Position numbers and translations under genes: made by a program
Assembly (NCBI GenBank): GCA_938082375.1
Contig: CALKCJ010000051.1
Span: 1 to 59,730, forward strand
DNA length: 59,730 bases
DNA from: an uncultured Thermomicrobiaceae bacterium
GTDB lineage: Bacteria > Chloroflexota > Chloroflexia > Thermomicrobiales > Thermomicrobiaceae
Direction of reading: 5' to 3'
Notes under the pieces: generated by a model
Databases searched by the model: none
What the model saw: the letters and a program-made list of their open reading frames with translations, nothing else
What the model was told of the DNA's origin: nothing
Part shown: one piece after another, positions 9,784-18,846 of the stretch
How positions within the stretch are numbered: position 1 is the stretch's first letter
Layout: each line of letters begins with the position of its first letter

Positions 9784-11081
9784 TGCTGCAGGCAGTCATC
9801 AACGCGTTTAAGATCCCGGATCTGCGGCGGAAGATGCTGTTCACGCTCGGTCTCCTGGTAATCTTCCGCTTTGTGGCGACGATCCCGGTGCCGGGTGTTG
9901 ACCAGGAGGCCCTGCGGAGGCTGCTCGAGTCGAACCAGCTTCTGGGCATCCTCAACCTGTTCTCTGGGAGCACATTGACGAACTTCTCGATCGTGGCGAT
10001 GGGGGTCTATCCGTACATCACCGCCTCGATCATCATGCAGCTCCTGACGCCGGTGATCCCGCGGCTGACCGAGCTTTCCAAGGAAGGCAACATCGGGCGG
10101 GCGAAGATCAACCAGTACACGCACTGGCTGACTGTCCCCATCGCCCTGTTGCAGGGGTACGGCCAGGCCGCCCTGATGACCCAGGCCGGTGTGCTCCGCG
10201 ATTTCGGGCTCTTCAGCGCTGATACCGCGCTGCGCAGTATCGCGCTGCTCCTAACAATGACCGCTGGCACCGTGTTTCTGGTCTGGCTCGGCGAGCTCAT
10301 CACCGAAAACGGGATCGGTAACGGCGTGTCGATCATCATTTTCGGTGGCATCGTGGCAAGCCTGCCGAGCTCGGTCGGCAACCTCTTGACCGGTGGGACG
10401 CTGACGCAGAACCTGATCGGCACCGTGACCTTCCTGGTCATTGGCCTCTTGACGATCGTGGGCATCGTGTTGATCAACGAGGGACAGCGACGGATTCCGG
10501 TGCAGCACGCGCGCCGAATCCGGCGCGGCCGGGTCTACGGTGGTGGCACGACGTTCATCCCGCTCAAAGTTAACTCCGCAGGGATGATCCCTCTGATCTT
10601 CGCGATTAGCATCCTCGTCTTGCCGGGTATGATCGCGAACTTCTTGACCACGTCGGAGCGACCGTGGCTTCGCGAGCTCGCGGGCGGCATTGCGGCGGTC
10701 TTCAACCCGAACAGCGCGCCGTACCAACTTGCCTACTTTGTACTGGTCGTCGCGTTCACGTACTTTTACACCATGATCCTGTTTCAACAGCAGAATATCG
10801 CCGAGACCCTGCAGCGACAGGGCGCGTTTATCCCGGGTATCCGGCCCGGTCGCACCACCGAGCAGTACCTGACGCACGTGCTCATGCGCATCACGTTGGT
10901 TGGCGCGCTCTTCCTCGGATTTGTCGCCGTGCTCCCGTACATCGCCGCGAAAATCACCGGCGTGACGGTCTTGTTCCTCAGCTCCACCTCGCTTCTGATC
11001 GTCGTCGGTGTAGCCATCGACACGATGCGACAGCTCGAGGCCCAGTTGCTCATGCGGAACTATGAAGGCTTCATCCGCTAG
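9783..11081 (+). CDS. secY: Preprotein translocase subunit SecY
   Basis: 432 residues with about ten hydrophobic spans, the size and topology of the SecYEG channel subunit of the inner membrane. Landmarks are RFVATIPVPGVD near the first membrane segment, TNFSIVAMGVYPYITASIIMQL in the plug region, the cytoplasmic loop INEGQRRIPVQHARR, and GFIPGIRPG-like FIPGIRPGRTTEQYL. SecY exports unfolded proteins with SecA. It starts on the last base of the rplO stop codon. Confidence 0.97.
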   Translation: MLQAVINAFKIPDLRRKMLFTLGLLVIFRFVATIPVPGVDQEALRRLLESNQLLGILNLFSGSTLTNFSIVAMGVYPYITASIIMQLLTPVIPRLTELSKEGNIGRAKINQYTHWLTVPIALLQGYGQAALMTQAGVLRDFGLFSADTALRSIALLLTMTAGTVFLVWLGELITENGIGNGVSIIIFGGIVASLPSSVGNLLTGGTLTQNLIGTVTFLVIGLLTIVGIVLINEGQRRIPVQHARRIRRGRVYGGGTTFIPLKVNSAGMIPLIFAISILVLPGMIANFLTTSERPWLRELAGGIAAVFNPNSAPYQLAYFVLVVAFTYFYTMILFQQQNIAETLQRQGAFIPGIRPGRTTEQYLTHVLMRITLVGALFLGFVAVLPYIAAKITGVTVLFLSSTSLLIVVGVAIDTMRQLEAQLLMRNYEGFIR

Positions 11082-11089
11082 AGGAGGAC

Positions 11090-11773
11090 ATGACAAGCAA
11101 GCGCACGCATGTGCTGATCATCGGGCCGCAGGGGTCTGGCAAAGGCACCCAGGCAGCCCTCGTTGCCCCGCGTCTCGGCCTGGTGCACCTGGCGACTGGT
11201 GACCTCTTCCGCGCCTTAATAGCATCGGAGAGCGAGCTTGCCCGCGAGGTACGTTCCTACTACGAGCGTGGCGCGCTCGTGCCCGACGATCTGACGGTGC
11301 GAATGTTGCTCTCCCGGCTCGAGGAGCTCGATCGCTGTGACCCGGACTATCGTGGAGTGCTGCTCGATGGCTTTCCCCGTAACCGCGCACAGGCTGAAGC
11401 GCTCGATGCGGTACTCAAAGAGCGGGGAGACGAGCTGCTAGCAGTGATCCATCTGGTCGTGCCGCGGGACGTCCTGATCGAACGCTTGAGCGGGCGGTTG
11501 GTCTGCCAGCGGTGTGGCGTGACCTATCATCGCACCTTCAATCCACCTCGGCAGCCTGGGATCTGTGACCGTTGCGGCGGACCGCTGATCCAGCGGAGCG
11601 ATGACACGCCGGAGGCGATCGCACGCCGGCTCGACATCTACGAAGAGCAGACCGCGCCGCTGCTGGACTACTACCGGCAGCGCGGCCTCCTGATCGACAT
11701 CAACGGTGATCGGCCCATCGACGAGGTGAGCCGCGCGATCCTGGCTGCACTCGCCCCTCGTCTAGGAGCTTGA
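11090..11773 (+). CDS. adk: Adenylate kinase, long-lid zinc form
   Basis: 227 residues. It catalyses ATP + AMP to 2 ADP in the cytosol. The P-loop reads IIGPQGSGKGTQ, with Gln where most have Pro (GAPGSGKGT). LATGDLFRALI and LLDGFPRNRAQAEAL are the AMP-binding blocks. The lid carries CQRCGVTYHRTFNPP and CDRCG, a four-cysteine zinc site. GAGGAGG lies 9 nt after secY ends. The secY-adk-map-infA order is conserved in many bacteria. Confidence 0.96.
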   Translation: MTSKRTHVLIIGPQGSGKGTQAALVAPRLGLVHLATGDLFRALIASESELAREVRSYYERGALVPDDLTVRMLLSRLEELDRCDPDYRGVLLDGFPRNRAQAEALDAVLKERGDELLAVIHLVVPRDVLIERLSGRLVCQRCGVTYHRTFNPPRQPGICDRCGGPLIQRSDDTPEAIARRLDIYEEQTAPLLDYYRQRGLLIDINGDRPIDEVSRAILAALAPRLGA

Positions 11774-11775
11774 GC

Positions 11776-12525
11776 ATGCCGGTCATACTCAAGTCGGCGC
11801 GGGAGGTCGAGCTGATGCGCGTGGCCGGCCAGATCGCCGCGACGGTGCTCGACGAGCTGGCGCAGGCTGTCCGCCCCGGCGTGACGACTGCCCAGTTAGA
11901 CGAGCTGGCGTGCGCGCGGGTCCGCGAGCTGGGTGGCCGACCGGCGTTCCTTGGATACCGGGGCTATCCGGCCTGCATCTGCACGTCGGTGAACGAGGTG
12001 GTACTGCATGGTATCCCGGGAAAGCGTGTGCTTCGTGAGGGGGATCTCCTGTCACTCGACCTCGGCGTCGAGTACCGCGGCGTGTTTGTCGATGCGGCGG
12101 TCTCGCTGGTCGTGGACAGAGGGAATGAGCTTGCGCAACGCTTGGTGGCGGCAGTGGTAGGCGCATTTCGCGCGGGGCTCGAGATGGCTGTACCAGGCCG
12201 ACGGCTTGGCGACATTGGGGCAGCTATCGAGGCATACGCGCGCCTGCAGGGTTTCAGTGTCATCGAGGGGTACGCGGGGCATGGCATCGGGCTCGCACTC
12301 CACGAGGAGCCGACGGTGCCGAACACCGGCCCGGCGGGACGCGGCATGCGGCTGCGTCCTGGCATGACCGTGTCGATCGAACCGATGCTGAGTGCTGGGC
12401 GCCCGGAAACGGTGGTGGCGAGCGATGGCTGGACGGTCTCCATGCGTGACGGGAGCCTGTCGGCGCACTACGAGCACACTGTCTGGATCAGCGCGGACGG
12501 CCCGGTCATCTTGACGGCGCGGTAG
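11776..12525 (+). CDS. map: Methionine aminopeptidase, type I
   Basis: 249 residues from ATG at 11776. TAGGAG at 11763-11768 is 7 nt upstream of it, which rules against the in-frame TTG at 11770. The enzyme removes N-terminal methionine. The five metal ligands of the pita-bread fold are present: Asp in LSLDLGV, Asp in FVDAAVSL, His in GYAGHGIG, Glu in SIEPML, Glu in AHYEHTV. It overlaps nothing and sits 2 nt after adk. Confidence 0.96.
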   Translation: MPVILKSAREVELMRVAGQIAATVLDELAQAVRPGVTTAQLDELACARVRELGGRPAFLGYRGYPACICTSVNEVVLHGIPGKRVLREGDLLSLDLGVEYRGVFVDAAVSLVVDRGNELAQRLVAAVVGAFRAGLEMAVPGRRLGDIGAAIEAYARLQGFSVIEGYAGHGIGLALHEEPTVPNTGPAGRGMRLRPGMTVSIEPMLSAGRPETVVASDGWTVSMRDGSLSAHYEHTVWISADGPVILTAR

Positions 12526-12533
12526 CGCTCGTG

Positions 12534-12542
12534 TGTTATACT
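12534..12542 (+). promoter_or_regulatory. Probable extended -10 promoter before infA
   Basis: TG-T-TATACT (TG at 12534-12535, hexamer 12537-12542) is a good extended -10 element. TTGACG at 12511-12516 is upstream but 20 bp away, too far for an ideal -35. The predicted start, near 12549, is about 40 nt ahead of the infA GTG. It could boost infA and the following alpha-operon genes independently of the long upstream transcript. Confidence 0.45.
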
Positions 12543-12589
12543 GTATGTTTGTGATGCGTGCGAGCAATCGCGCGTAATTGAGGTGTCGC

Positions 12590-12811
12590 GTGCCGAAGAA
12601 GGATGTCATCGAGGTCGAGGGAACGGTGACCGAGGCGCTGCCGAACGCGATGTTTCGCGTGGAGCTGGACAACGGTCACGAGGTGCTGGCCCACGTCTCC
12701 GGGAGGCTGCGGATGCACTTTATCCGGATTCTTCCGGGAGACCGGGTTAGGGTTGAGCTGTCACCCTACGACCTCACGCGGGGGCGGATCACGTACCGTC
12801 TGCGCGGCTAA
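12590..12811 (+). CDS. infA: Translation initiation factor IF-1
   Basis: 73 residues from GTG at 12590, beginning (M)[25 protein letters not shown] and ending [14 protein letters not shown]. This is a complete S1-like OB fold. IF-1 occupies the 30S A site during initiation. A TTG 12 nt upstream is in frame but would add residues absent from the family. It lies 64 nt after map, behind the candidate promoter. Confidence 0.95.
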   Translation: MPKKDVIEVEGTVTEALPNAMFRVELDNGHEVLAHVSGRLRMHFIRILPGDRVRVELSPYDLTRGRITYRLRG

Positions 12812-12857
12812 GACCCTTGCGACACGCGGTGCATGAATGCCGGAAGGACGAGACAGC

Positions 12858-12971
12858 GTGAAGGTGGCGGCATCGGTCAAGCGGCGCTGCGACAAGTGCC
12901 GGGTTATCCGGAGACGTGGGGTCGTGCGGGTGATCTGCTCGAATCCCAAGCACAAGCAGCGACAAGGTTAG
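12858..12971 (+). CDS. rpmJ: 50S ribosomal protein L36
   Basis: 37 residues from GTG at 12858: [17 protein letters not shown] and so on to HKQRQG. The zinc ligands C-x2-C-x12-C-x4-H (CDKC, then C, then H in CSNPKH) are all present. L36 is the smallest ribosomal protein and stabilises 23S rRNA. Its place between infA and rpsM is conserved. Confidence 0.95.
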   Translation: MKVAASVKRRCDKCRVIRRRGVVRVICSNPKHKQRQG

Positions 12972-12983
12972 GAGCTGAACGGT

Positions 12984-13370
12984 ATGGCGCGGATCGCTGG
13001 GGTCGACCTGCCGAGGGATAAGCGCGTCGAGATTGCGTTGACATATATTTATGGTATTGGGCTACCGACCGCCAAGAAGCTTCTCGCTCGTACTGGGATC
13101 AACCCGGACACGCGAGTGAAGGATCTGACCGACGACGAAGTCCAGCGCCTGCGCGACATCATCGAGAAGGAGATGGTCGTCGAAGGTGACCTTCGTCGCG
13201 AGGTCAGCATGAACATCAAGCGGTTGATCGATATTGGATGCTACCGCGGGATACGACATCGTCGAGGCTTGCCTGTCCGCGGCCAGCGAACCCGGACGAA
13301 TGCGCGGACACGCAAGGGGCCGCGGCCGCGCATCGGTGGGGCGCGGCGGAGCCGCCAGACCGGTTCATGA
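12984..13370 (+). CDS. rpsM: 30S ribosomal protein S13
   Basis: 128 residues starting [26 protein letters not shown]. The helix-two-turns-helix region is followed by the basic C-terminal [21 protein letters not shown], which reaches the P-site tRNA. TTAGGAGCTGAACGGT precedes the ATG. It starts 12 nt after rpmJ. Confidence 0.97.
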   Translation: MARIAGVDLPRDKRVEIALTYIYGIGLPTAKKLLARTGINPDTRVKDLTDDEVQRLRDIIEKEMVVEGDLRREVSMNIKRLIDIGCYRGIRHRRGLPVRGQRTRTNARTRKGPRPRIGGARRSRQTGS

Positions 13371-13435
13371 GACCGGCGGGCCAGCTAGCCGGTTGGGTCT
13401 GATGCAGAGGGCGGAGATCGGGAGGGTTTGATCAG

Positions 13436-13846
13436 ATGGCAGAGCGGCGACGCGGTGCCGGGCGCACGAGAGGGCGACTGCGCCGCAGGGAGCGCAAGAA
13501 TATCCCGCGCGGGCGGGCGTACGTCCAGGCGACTTTCAACAACACGATCGTGACGTTGACTGACCCGAACGGCAACGTCATCGCCTGGGCCAGTGCTGGC
13601 TCGTCCGGGTTTAAGGGGTCGCGCAAGAGCACGCCCTATGCAGCCCAGGTGGCCGCGGAGAACGCCGCACGCAAGGGCATGGAGCACGGCTTGCGGCAAG
13701 TGGACGTGTTCGTCAAGGGGCCGGGGGCGGGGCGCGAAATGGCGATTCGCTCTCTCCAGGCGGCCGGGCTGCAAGTCCTCTCGATCACCGATGTGACGCC
13801 GGTGCCGCACAATGGCTGCCGGCCTCCGAAGCGGCGTCGCACGTAG
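13436..13846 (+). CDS. rpsK: 30S ribosomal protein S11
   Basis: 136 residues. The N-terminus is basic ([19 protein letters not shown]). The core has [22 protein letters not shown] and the end reads [19 protein letters not shown], the conserved S11 tail. S11 helps form the mRNA exit platform. A 65-nt gap separates it from rpsM. Confidence 0.97.
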   Translation: MAERRRGAGRTRGRLRRRERKNIPRGRAYVQATFNNTIVTLTDPNGNVIAWASAGSSGFKGSRKSTPYAAQVAAENAARKGMEHGLRQVDVFVKGPGAGREMAIRSLQAAGLQVLSITDVTPVPHNGCRPPKRRRT

Positions 13847-13902
13847 GCGTTCGACTGCTCAATCACGGACACAGAGTCGCCCGATGGGGCGAGGGAGGCT
13901 GA

Positions 13903-14550
13903 ATGGGACGTTATACCGGGCCAGTGTGCCGGCTGTGCCGACGAGAGGGGATGAAGCTCTACCTGAAGGGCGAGCGGTGTCTCGGCCCGAAGTGCCCGAT
14001 CGTCAAGCGGCAGCCGAACAAGAACTATCCACCAGGTCAGCACGGGCAGAAGCGAACCCGGCGCCCGTCAGAGTATGCATTGCAGCTGCGAGAGAAGCAG
14101 CGCCTCAAGCGGGTCTACGGAATACTAGAGCGGCAGTTCCGCCGGCACTTCGAGGAAGCGGAGCGCCGGCCGGGGTTGACTGGTGAGAACTTGCTGCAAA
14201 TCCTGGAGCGGCGGCTAGACAACGTCGTTTACCGGCTCGGCTTCGCCGACTCGCGCCGACAGGCTCGCCAGCTCGTCACGCACGGGCACTTCCTGGTCAA
14301 TGGTCGCAAGACGGATATCCCGTCGTACCTGGTTCGACCAGGTGACATCATCGCCGTGCGGCCTGAAAGTCGCGACCGCGAGTACTTCAAGGTGGTGCAG
14401 GAGACCGCCCAATCGAAGGCGGTGCCCGCCTGGCTCACGCGCGATCTAGAGACGATGAGCGGCCGGGTTGTGAGCTTACCGACGCCGGATCAGATCGAGA
14501 TTCCGCCGATCAATACGCAGCTGGTCGTCGAGTACTACAGCCGCCGCTAG
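13903..14550 (+). CDS. rpsD: 30S ribosomal protein S4, zinc-binding form
   Basis: 215 residues starting [20 protein letters not shown]. Four cysteines (C-x2-C, then C-x4-C in ERCLGPKC) make the zinc site of the C+ form. The S4 RNA-binding domain is at about residues 105-165 ([29 protein letters not shown], shown here only as the family signature region). S4 starts 16S rRNA assembly and in some bacteria represses the alpha operon. Confidence 0.96.
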   Translation: MGRYTGPVCRLCRREGMKLYLKGERCLGPKCPIVKRQPNKNYPPGQHGQKRTRRPSEYALQLREKQRLKRVYGILERQFRRHFEEAERRPGLTGENLLQILERRLDNVVYRLGFADSRRQARQLVTHGHFLVNGRKTDIPSYLVRPGDIIAVRPESRDREYFKVVQETAQSKAVPAWLTRDLETMSGRVVSLPTPDQIEIPPINTQLVVEYYSRR

Positions 14551-14603
14551 CCGGCGGACGTCCGACGATCGGCGAGCCAACGAGCTCAGGAGGGCTGTGA
14601 AGC

Positions 14604-15620
14604 GTGCTGGAGTTCGCCCGACCTCGCGTCAAGCAGACTCATGCTGCGCCCACCTATGGGCGCTTCGTCATCGAACCGCTCGATCCCGGCTACGGGACGA
14701 CCCTGGGGAACGCCCTGCGCCGGATCCTGCTGCGCTCCCTGCCAGGCACGGCTATCACGCGGGTGCGCATCGCCGATGTCTGGCATGAGTTCTCGACGAT
14801 CGAGGGCGTCCGGGAAGACGTGACCGAGATCGTGCTCAATCTGAAGAGCGTACGCCTGCGCGCCGTCACCGACTTTCGGGAGGTGCGAGCGACACTCTTC
14901 GCCCAGGGTGAGGGCGTGGTACGTGCCGGGGACATCGACTGGCCCGGTGAGGTCGAGGTCGTCAATCCGGATCACGTCATCGCGACGCTCGACAATGAGG
15001 ATGCGCGGTTGGAGATGGATCTCGTCATCGGCCGGGGACGGGGGTACGTGCCGGCCGAGCAGCAAGGCGTCTTCTCGCTCGGCGAAATCCCGATCGACGC
15101 GCTCTACACCCCCATCGTCAAGGTCAATTACGTGGTGGAGCACACGCGCGTCGGCCAGATGACCGATTACGACCGGTTGATCATGGAGATCATCACCGAC
15201 GGAACTCTTGACCCGGCCGATGCTCTCAGCGCGGCGGCCCGCATCCTGGTCGATCACGCGCGCATCATTGCGGAGTTCGAGCGTGAAGGTGTGGCGGATG
15301 AGGCCGAGGAGGTCGCGGTCGTACGGGTCGAAGATAACCGTCTCCTCTCGGAGCTGGGGCTCTCGCAGCGCGTGCTGAACGCGTTGCGTGCTCGCGGCAT
15401 CGAGCGCGTCTCGCAGGTGCTCGCCCTGCGGCCGGAGCAGTTGCTAGGGATCCGGAACTTCGGCCCGCGCGCACTGCAGGAACTGCGCGAAAAGCTCGTC
15501 GAGTCTGGCTACACCGGAGGGCCGGTATTCGCCGACGTCGGGGTGCCGCAGTCGGCCGAGGTCAGCGGCGGGGCAGACAAGGAGAGCACGGAGGTGTCGG
15601 ACGAGGAAGAGGAGTCCTAA
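14604..15620 (+). CDS. rpoA: RNA polymerase alpha subunit
   Basis: 338 residues from a GTG start behind CAGGAGG. The N-terminal assembly domain shows PLDPGYGTTLGNALRRILL, the dimerisation block. The C-terminal domain (from about residue 250) includes LSQRVLNALRARGIERVSQVL and GIRNFGPRALQELREKL, helices that contact UP elements and activators. The last 20 residues are acidic. It ends 3 nt before rplQ. Confidence 0.97.
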   Translation: MLEFARPRVKQTHAAPTYGRFVIEPLDPGYGTTLGNALRRILLRSLPGTAITRVRIADVWHEFSTIEGVREDVTEIVLNLKSVRLRAVTDFREVRATLFAQGEGVVRAGDIDWPGEVEVVNPDHVIATLDNEDARLEMDLVIGRGRGYVPAEQQGVFSLGEIPIDALYTPIVKVNYVVEHTRVGQMTDYDRLIMEIITDGTLDPADALSAAARILVDHARIIAEFEREGVADEAEEVAVVRVEDNRLLSELGLSQRVLNALRARGIERVSQVLALRPEQLLGIRNFGPRALQELREKLVESGYTGGPVFADVGVPQSAEVSGGADKESTEVSDEEEES

Positions 15621-15623
15621 CCC

Positions 15624-15977
15624 ATGCGGCACCGGAAGGCAGGCCGGAAGTTCAATCGCAATACGAACCAGCGGAAAGCGCTCTTTCGAAACCTTGCGGT
15701 CTCGCTGATCCTTAACGAGCGGATCAGGACGACTGAAGCCAAAGCGAAGACGATCCGCCCGATTGTTGAGCGCTTGGTCACCCTGGCACGCGATGACACC
15801 GAGCACCACCGGAGGCTGGCGCTGGCGCGCCTTGCCGACGAGCGGGCGGTCGCCAAGCTGTTCGACGTGATCGCGCCGCGCTTCGAGGGGCAACCGGGCG
15901 GCTATACCCGCATCTACAAGCTTGGGCCGCGGCGGGGCGACGGCGCGCCGATGGCCGTCATCGAGTTCGTCGCCTGA
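15624..15977 (+). CDS. rplQ: 50S ribosomal protein L17
   Basis: 117 residues, [20 protein letters not shown] at the start and [21 protein letters not shown] at the end, both diagnostic. L17 sits near the tunnel exit. It follows rpoA after 3 nt, with GAGGAAGAGGAG at the end of rpoA as ribosome-binding site. Confidence 0.97.
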   Translation: MRHRKAGRKFNRNTNQRKALFRNLAVSLILNERIRTTEAKAKTIRPIVERLVTLARDDTEHHRRLALARLADERAVAKLFDVIAPRFEGQPGGYTRIYKLGPRRGDGAPMAVIEFVA

Positions 15978-16004
15978 CCACGGTGTGAGGACGGCGGCCG
16001 TGGC

Positions 16005-16838
16005 ATGGATGTCGGGCTCTTCCGCTTCGAGATCGGCTACGACGGCACGAACTTCGCTGGCTCGCAACGGCAGCCCGGTCGCCGAACCGTGCAGGGCGTC
16101 CTGGAAGAGGCGCTGCATGGGCTTACCGGTCGAACAGTCGCGCTCATACTGGCAGGGCGCACCGACCGCGGCGTCCATGCGGTGGGCCAAGTGGCGAGCG
16201 GGGAACTCGCATGGCAGCGAGCGCCGGACGACCTGGCCCGGGCGCTCAACGCCGTGCTCCCTGACGATGTGGTCGTGTACCGGGTCCAGCGCGCGCCGGC
16301 CGGGTTCCATGCGAGACGCTCGGCTCGCTACCGGGAGTACCGCTATCGCATTTGGGCGGGACATGCACCGCCACTCCTGTTCCGCCGGTATGTGTGGCAC
16401 CTTTGCCGCGCGCTGGATGTCGATGCCATGGCGGCAGCGGCGCAGGTGTTGCTCGGTACACACGAATTCCGGACCTTCGCGGGAAAGGGGCTGGGCCTCC
16501 CAGGTACGGGCAGGCGTACAGTTCGGACGGTCAGTTGCGCGCGGTGGCAGGCCTTGGAGGTCGCCGTCGATCGCGCCGAGCCAGGCACGCGGCTCATTGA
16601 GTTCCAGATCGGGGCCGACGCGTTTCTCCCCCACATGGTGCGAAACATCGTCGGTGCCATGGTGGCTGTCGGAACGGGGCAGCGGACGCCTGAGTGGATC
16701 GGCGAGCTTCTCGCGGCGGGCGATCGCCGTCTCGCGCCAAGCCCGGCCCCGCCGCACGGGCTCGTCCTCTGGCGGGTGGCCTATCCGGGTGAGGAACTCG
16801 GTGACGAGAGCGGGCGTGAACGGCATGATCCACTATAG
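16005..16838 (+). CDS. truA: tRNA pseudouridine(38-40) synthase TruA
   Basis: 277 residues. The catalytic aspartate lies in the AGRTDRGVHAVGQVAS motif near residue 50. GTHEFRTFAGKG and the late FLPHMVRNIVGAMVAVGTG are further family blocks. TruA modifies uridines 38-40 in the anticodon arm. Its place between L17 and L13 is common in Firmicutes and Chloroflexota. The rplM start follows after 25 nt. Confidence 0.95.
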   Translation: MDVGLFRFEIGYDGTNFAGSQRQPGRRTVQGVLEEALHGLTGRTVALILAGRTDRGVHAVGQVASGELAWQRAPDDLARALNAVLPDDVVVYRVQRAPAGFHARRSARYREYRYRIWAGHAPPLLFRRYVWHLCRALDVDAMAAAAQVLLGTHEFRTFAGKGLGLPGTGRRTVRTVSCARWQALEVAVDRAEPGTRLIEFQIGADAFLPHMVRNIVGAMVAVGTGQRTPEWIGELLAAGDRRLAPSPAPPHGLVLWRVAYPGEELGDESGRERHDPL

Positions 16839-16863
16839 ATTTCTTGGGTGAGGGGAGAAACAG

Positions 16864-17331
16864 ATGGCCGTCACTCCGAAACAGAAAGCGAAGATTCAAC
16901 GAACCTATGTCGCGAAGCCGGGAGAGATCGAGCGTAAGTGGTACCTCGTCGACGCAGAGGGTAAAACGCTCGGGCGCCTGGCCTCACAGATCGCAGCAAT
17001 CTTGCGCGGCAAGCACAAGCCGACTTACACGCCGCACATCGATGTCGGTGACTTCGTCGTCGTGATCAATGCTGCCAAAGTGCGCGTGACTGGGACGAAG
17101 GATGTGGACAAGATCTACTACCGGCATTCTGGCTATCCGGGAGGGCTGAAGGCTATCGCGTTCCGTGACCTGATCGCCAAGCATCCGACTCGGCCGATCG
17201 AGCTCGCCGTCCGGCGGATGCTCCCCAAGGGCCCGCTCGGCCGGCAGCAGTTTAGAAAGCTCAAGGTCTACCCAGGGCCGGCTCATCCCCATGCCGCACA
17301 GCGGCCGGAGAAACTCGAAATCGACGCGTAG
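16864..17331 (+). CDS. rplM: 50S ribosomal protein L13
   Basis: 155 residues with [36 protein letters not shown] and the end [20 protein letters not shown]13 is an early 50S assembly protein, and in E. coli it represses its own operon. GAGGGGAGAAACAG precedes the ATG. A weak TATAGA at 16834-16839, overlapping the truA stop, could be a -10 element but has no convincing -35. Confidence 0.96.
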   Translation: MAVTPKQKAKIQRTYVAKPGEIERKWYLVDAEGKTLGRLASQIAAILRGKHKPTYTPHIDVGDFVVVINAAKVRVTGTKDVDKIYYRHSGYPGGLKAIAFRDLIAKHPTRPIELAVRRMLPKGPLGRQQFRKLKVYPGPAHPHAAQRPEKLEIDA

Positions 17332-17347
17332 GGAGGACGTAAAGACG

Positions 17348-17779
17348 GTGGTGGAGGCGAGGGCGGCACAGCAAGTCCAGCAGACGAAAGAGCGTTACTT
17401 CCATGGCGTAGGGAGGCGTAAGACCTCCGTCGCGCGCGTGCGGCTCTACCCCGGCAACGGCCGCATCATCATCAATAATCGCCCGGTAGAACAGTACTTC
17501 GGCGGCCGTGAGCTCTATCGGGTCATGATCACCGAACCGCTCCGACTGACGAACCTGCTGGATCGATTCGAGGTGCGAGCTCGCGTCGTCGGCGGTGGGC
17601 TTTCCGGTCAGGCCGGCGCGGTGCGCCATGGTATCGCCCGGGCGCTCGTACGCTTCAACGAGGAGTTGAAGCCAGTGCTGCGGCGCGCGGGACTACTCAC
17701 ACGAGACCCACGGGTGAAGGAGCGCAAGAAGCCCGGTCTCAAGCGGGCACGCAAGGCACCGCAGTACACGAAGCGGTAG
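17348..17779 (+). CDS. rpsI: 30S ribosomal protein S9
   Basis: 143 residues from GTG at 17348 (a second GTG follows directly); GGGAGG at 17331-17336 is upstream. The core starts [20 protein letters not shown] and ends with the P-site tail [17 protein letters not shown], whose last Arg contacts tRNA. It closes the ribosomal cluster; the next genes are on the other strand. Confidence 0.94.
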   Translation: MVEARAAQQVQQTKERYFHGVGRRKTSVARVRLYPGNGRIIINNRPVEQYFGGRELYRVMITEPLRLTNLLDRFEVRARVVGGGLSGQAGAVRHGIARALVRFNEELKPVLRRAGLLTRDPRVKERKKPGLKRARKAPQYTKR

Positions 17780-17830
17780 GCTATCGCTGGCGATTACCCA
17801 TTCGGACTCGCTCGCGTCGTGGTGGACACC

Positions 17831-17849
17831 CCAGGAGAGCGCTTCCTGG
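17831..17849 (+). terminator. Weak hairpin after the ribosomal cluster
   Basis: CCAGGA (17831-17836) and TCCTGG (17844-17849) form a 6-bp stem around a 7-nt loop that itself contains AGCGCT. It lies between the stop of rpsI (+) and the stop of the convergent gene at 17,873 (-). No T-run follows, so intrinsic termination is uncertain. Confidence 0.3.
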
Positions 17850-17872
17850 CGTGTGTGTGTCCTGTGTGCTCG

Positions 17873-18742
17873 TCAGCCCACTTCGTGCCTGCGCTGCGGC
17901 TGACCAGGAGGCCGCTCTCCGGCACTCGGCTGCCGGAGGTTCCGACAGAAGGCGATGGCTGCCCGAAGCTGCTCAATCACGTGCGAAGGACGTGGGAATC
18001 CGAACGCGAGTGGGCTCAGCTCCAGCGTCAGGTAACCGGAATAGCGCCGGCGCTCAAGGAGGCGTAGCAGCGGTACGAGCGGTAGGGTGCCGTGGCCGGG
18101 GAGTTGGTGATCGCGGAGCAACGAATTCGCCAGGCTGAAGGCGTAATCTCGACCGGCCGCGTCGCTCAGATGGACATTCGCCAGCCGAGGCAGGAAGGCG
18201 CTGGCCGTGGCCAGCAGATCCCATCCGAAGCTGGCCGCATGTGCGGTATCGAACGTGAAGTGCAGATCCCACTCCTCGGCCACGCGGAGCAGGTACTCGA
18301 GCTGGTCAAACACACTCGAGCGCTGCCCGTGACACGAGAGATTCTCGAGCGCGAGGCGAAATCCGCTCTCCGAGGCGATGTCGAGGGCGCGAGCGACAGC
18401 GTCGAACCAGTGCTGCGCCCCGCGTGCCTGCGGGTGGATGGTTGAAGGCGGATGGATGACAAGGGCAGCGCAGCGTTCCAGCCGGGCTGCCAGGCGTGCC
18501 GATTCCACGATATCCTCAGCGAGCTGCTCTGGAGGGGAAAACGGGATGCGTAGGATCGCGTGCACCGTTCGGACGGGAACCTCGTGCTGACGCTCGAGCT
18601 CACGGATGACTCCGGCACCTCGCCGCGCAAGACGAGGGGTCAACAGCAGCTCGAGTCCATCAACCCCTGCGGCGCGCGCGATCGCGAACCGTGTGGAGAG
18701 CGGGAACCAGGCGAGCGATCCAGTCGAGACGAGCACCTGCAT
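17873..18742 (-). CDS. Sugar phosphate isomerase/epimerase-like TIM-barrel protein
   Basis: 289 residues from the ATG at 18742 (GGAGTGG upstream); an alternative start 60 nt earlier adds residues without similarity. The xylose-isomerase-like TIM-barrel family (AP endonuclease 2 superfamily) is indicated by VDGLELLLTP, VIHPPSTIHP, LALENLSCHG, FTFDTAHAASFGWD, NVHLSD and LTLELSPL. The acidic and His residues at these strand ends are the likely divalent-metal ligands. The substrate is unknown; isomerase, epimerase or endonuclease-like roles are possible. It heads away from the convergent ribosomal operon. Confidence 0.75.
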   Translation of the reverse strand: MQVLVSTGSLAWFPLSTRFAIARAAGVDGLELLLTPRLARRGAGVIRELERQHEVPVRTVHAILRIPFSPPEQLAEDIVESARLAARLERCAALVIHPPSTIHPQARGAQHWFDAVARALDIASESGFRLALENLSCHGQRSSVFDQLEYLLRVAEEWDLHFTFDTAHAASFGWDLLATASAFLPRLANVHLSDAAGRDYAFSLANSLLRDHQLPGHGTLPLVPLLRLLERRRYSGYLTLELSPLAFGFPRPSHVIEQLRAAIAFCRNLRQPSAGERPPGQPQRRHEVG

Positions 18743-18846
18743 CGACGCGACCACTCCGTGCAGGCTTGGGCCACAGGCGGCACAACGGCAGCTACCGAGC
18801 ACTCGCCTGAAACCCAGTGTATCACCTTCGATCGGCGTTCCGGTAC

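Noticed and set aside
15444-16826. Open frame of 460 codons on the minus strand
   Set aside because: It lies opposite rplQ and truA, both certain genes, and shows no protein-family features.
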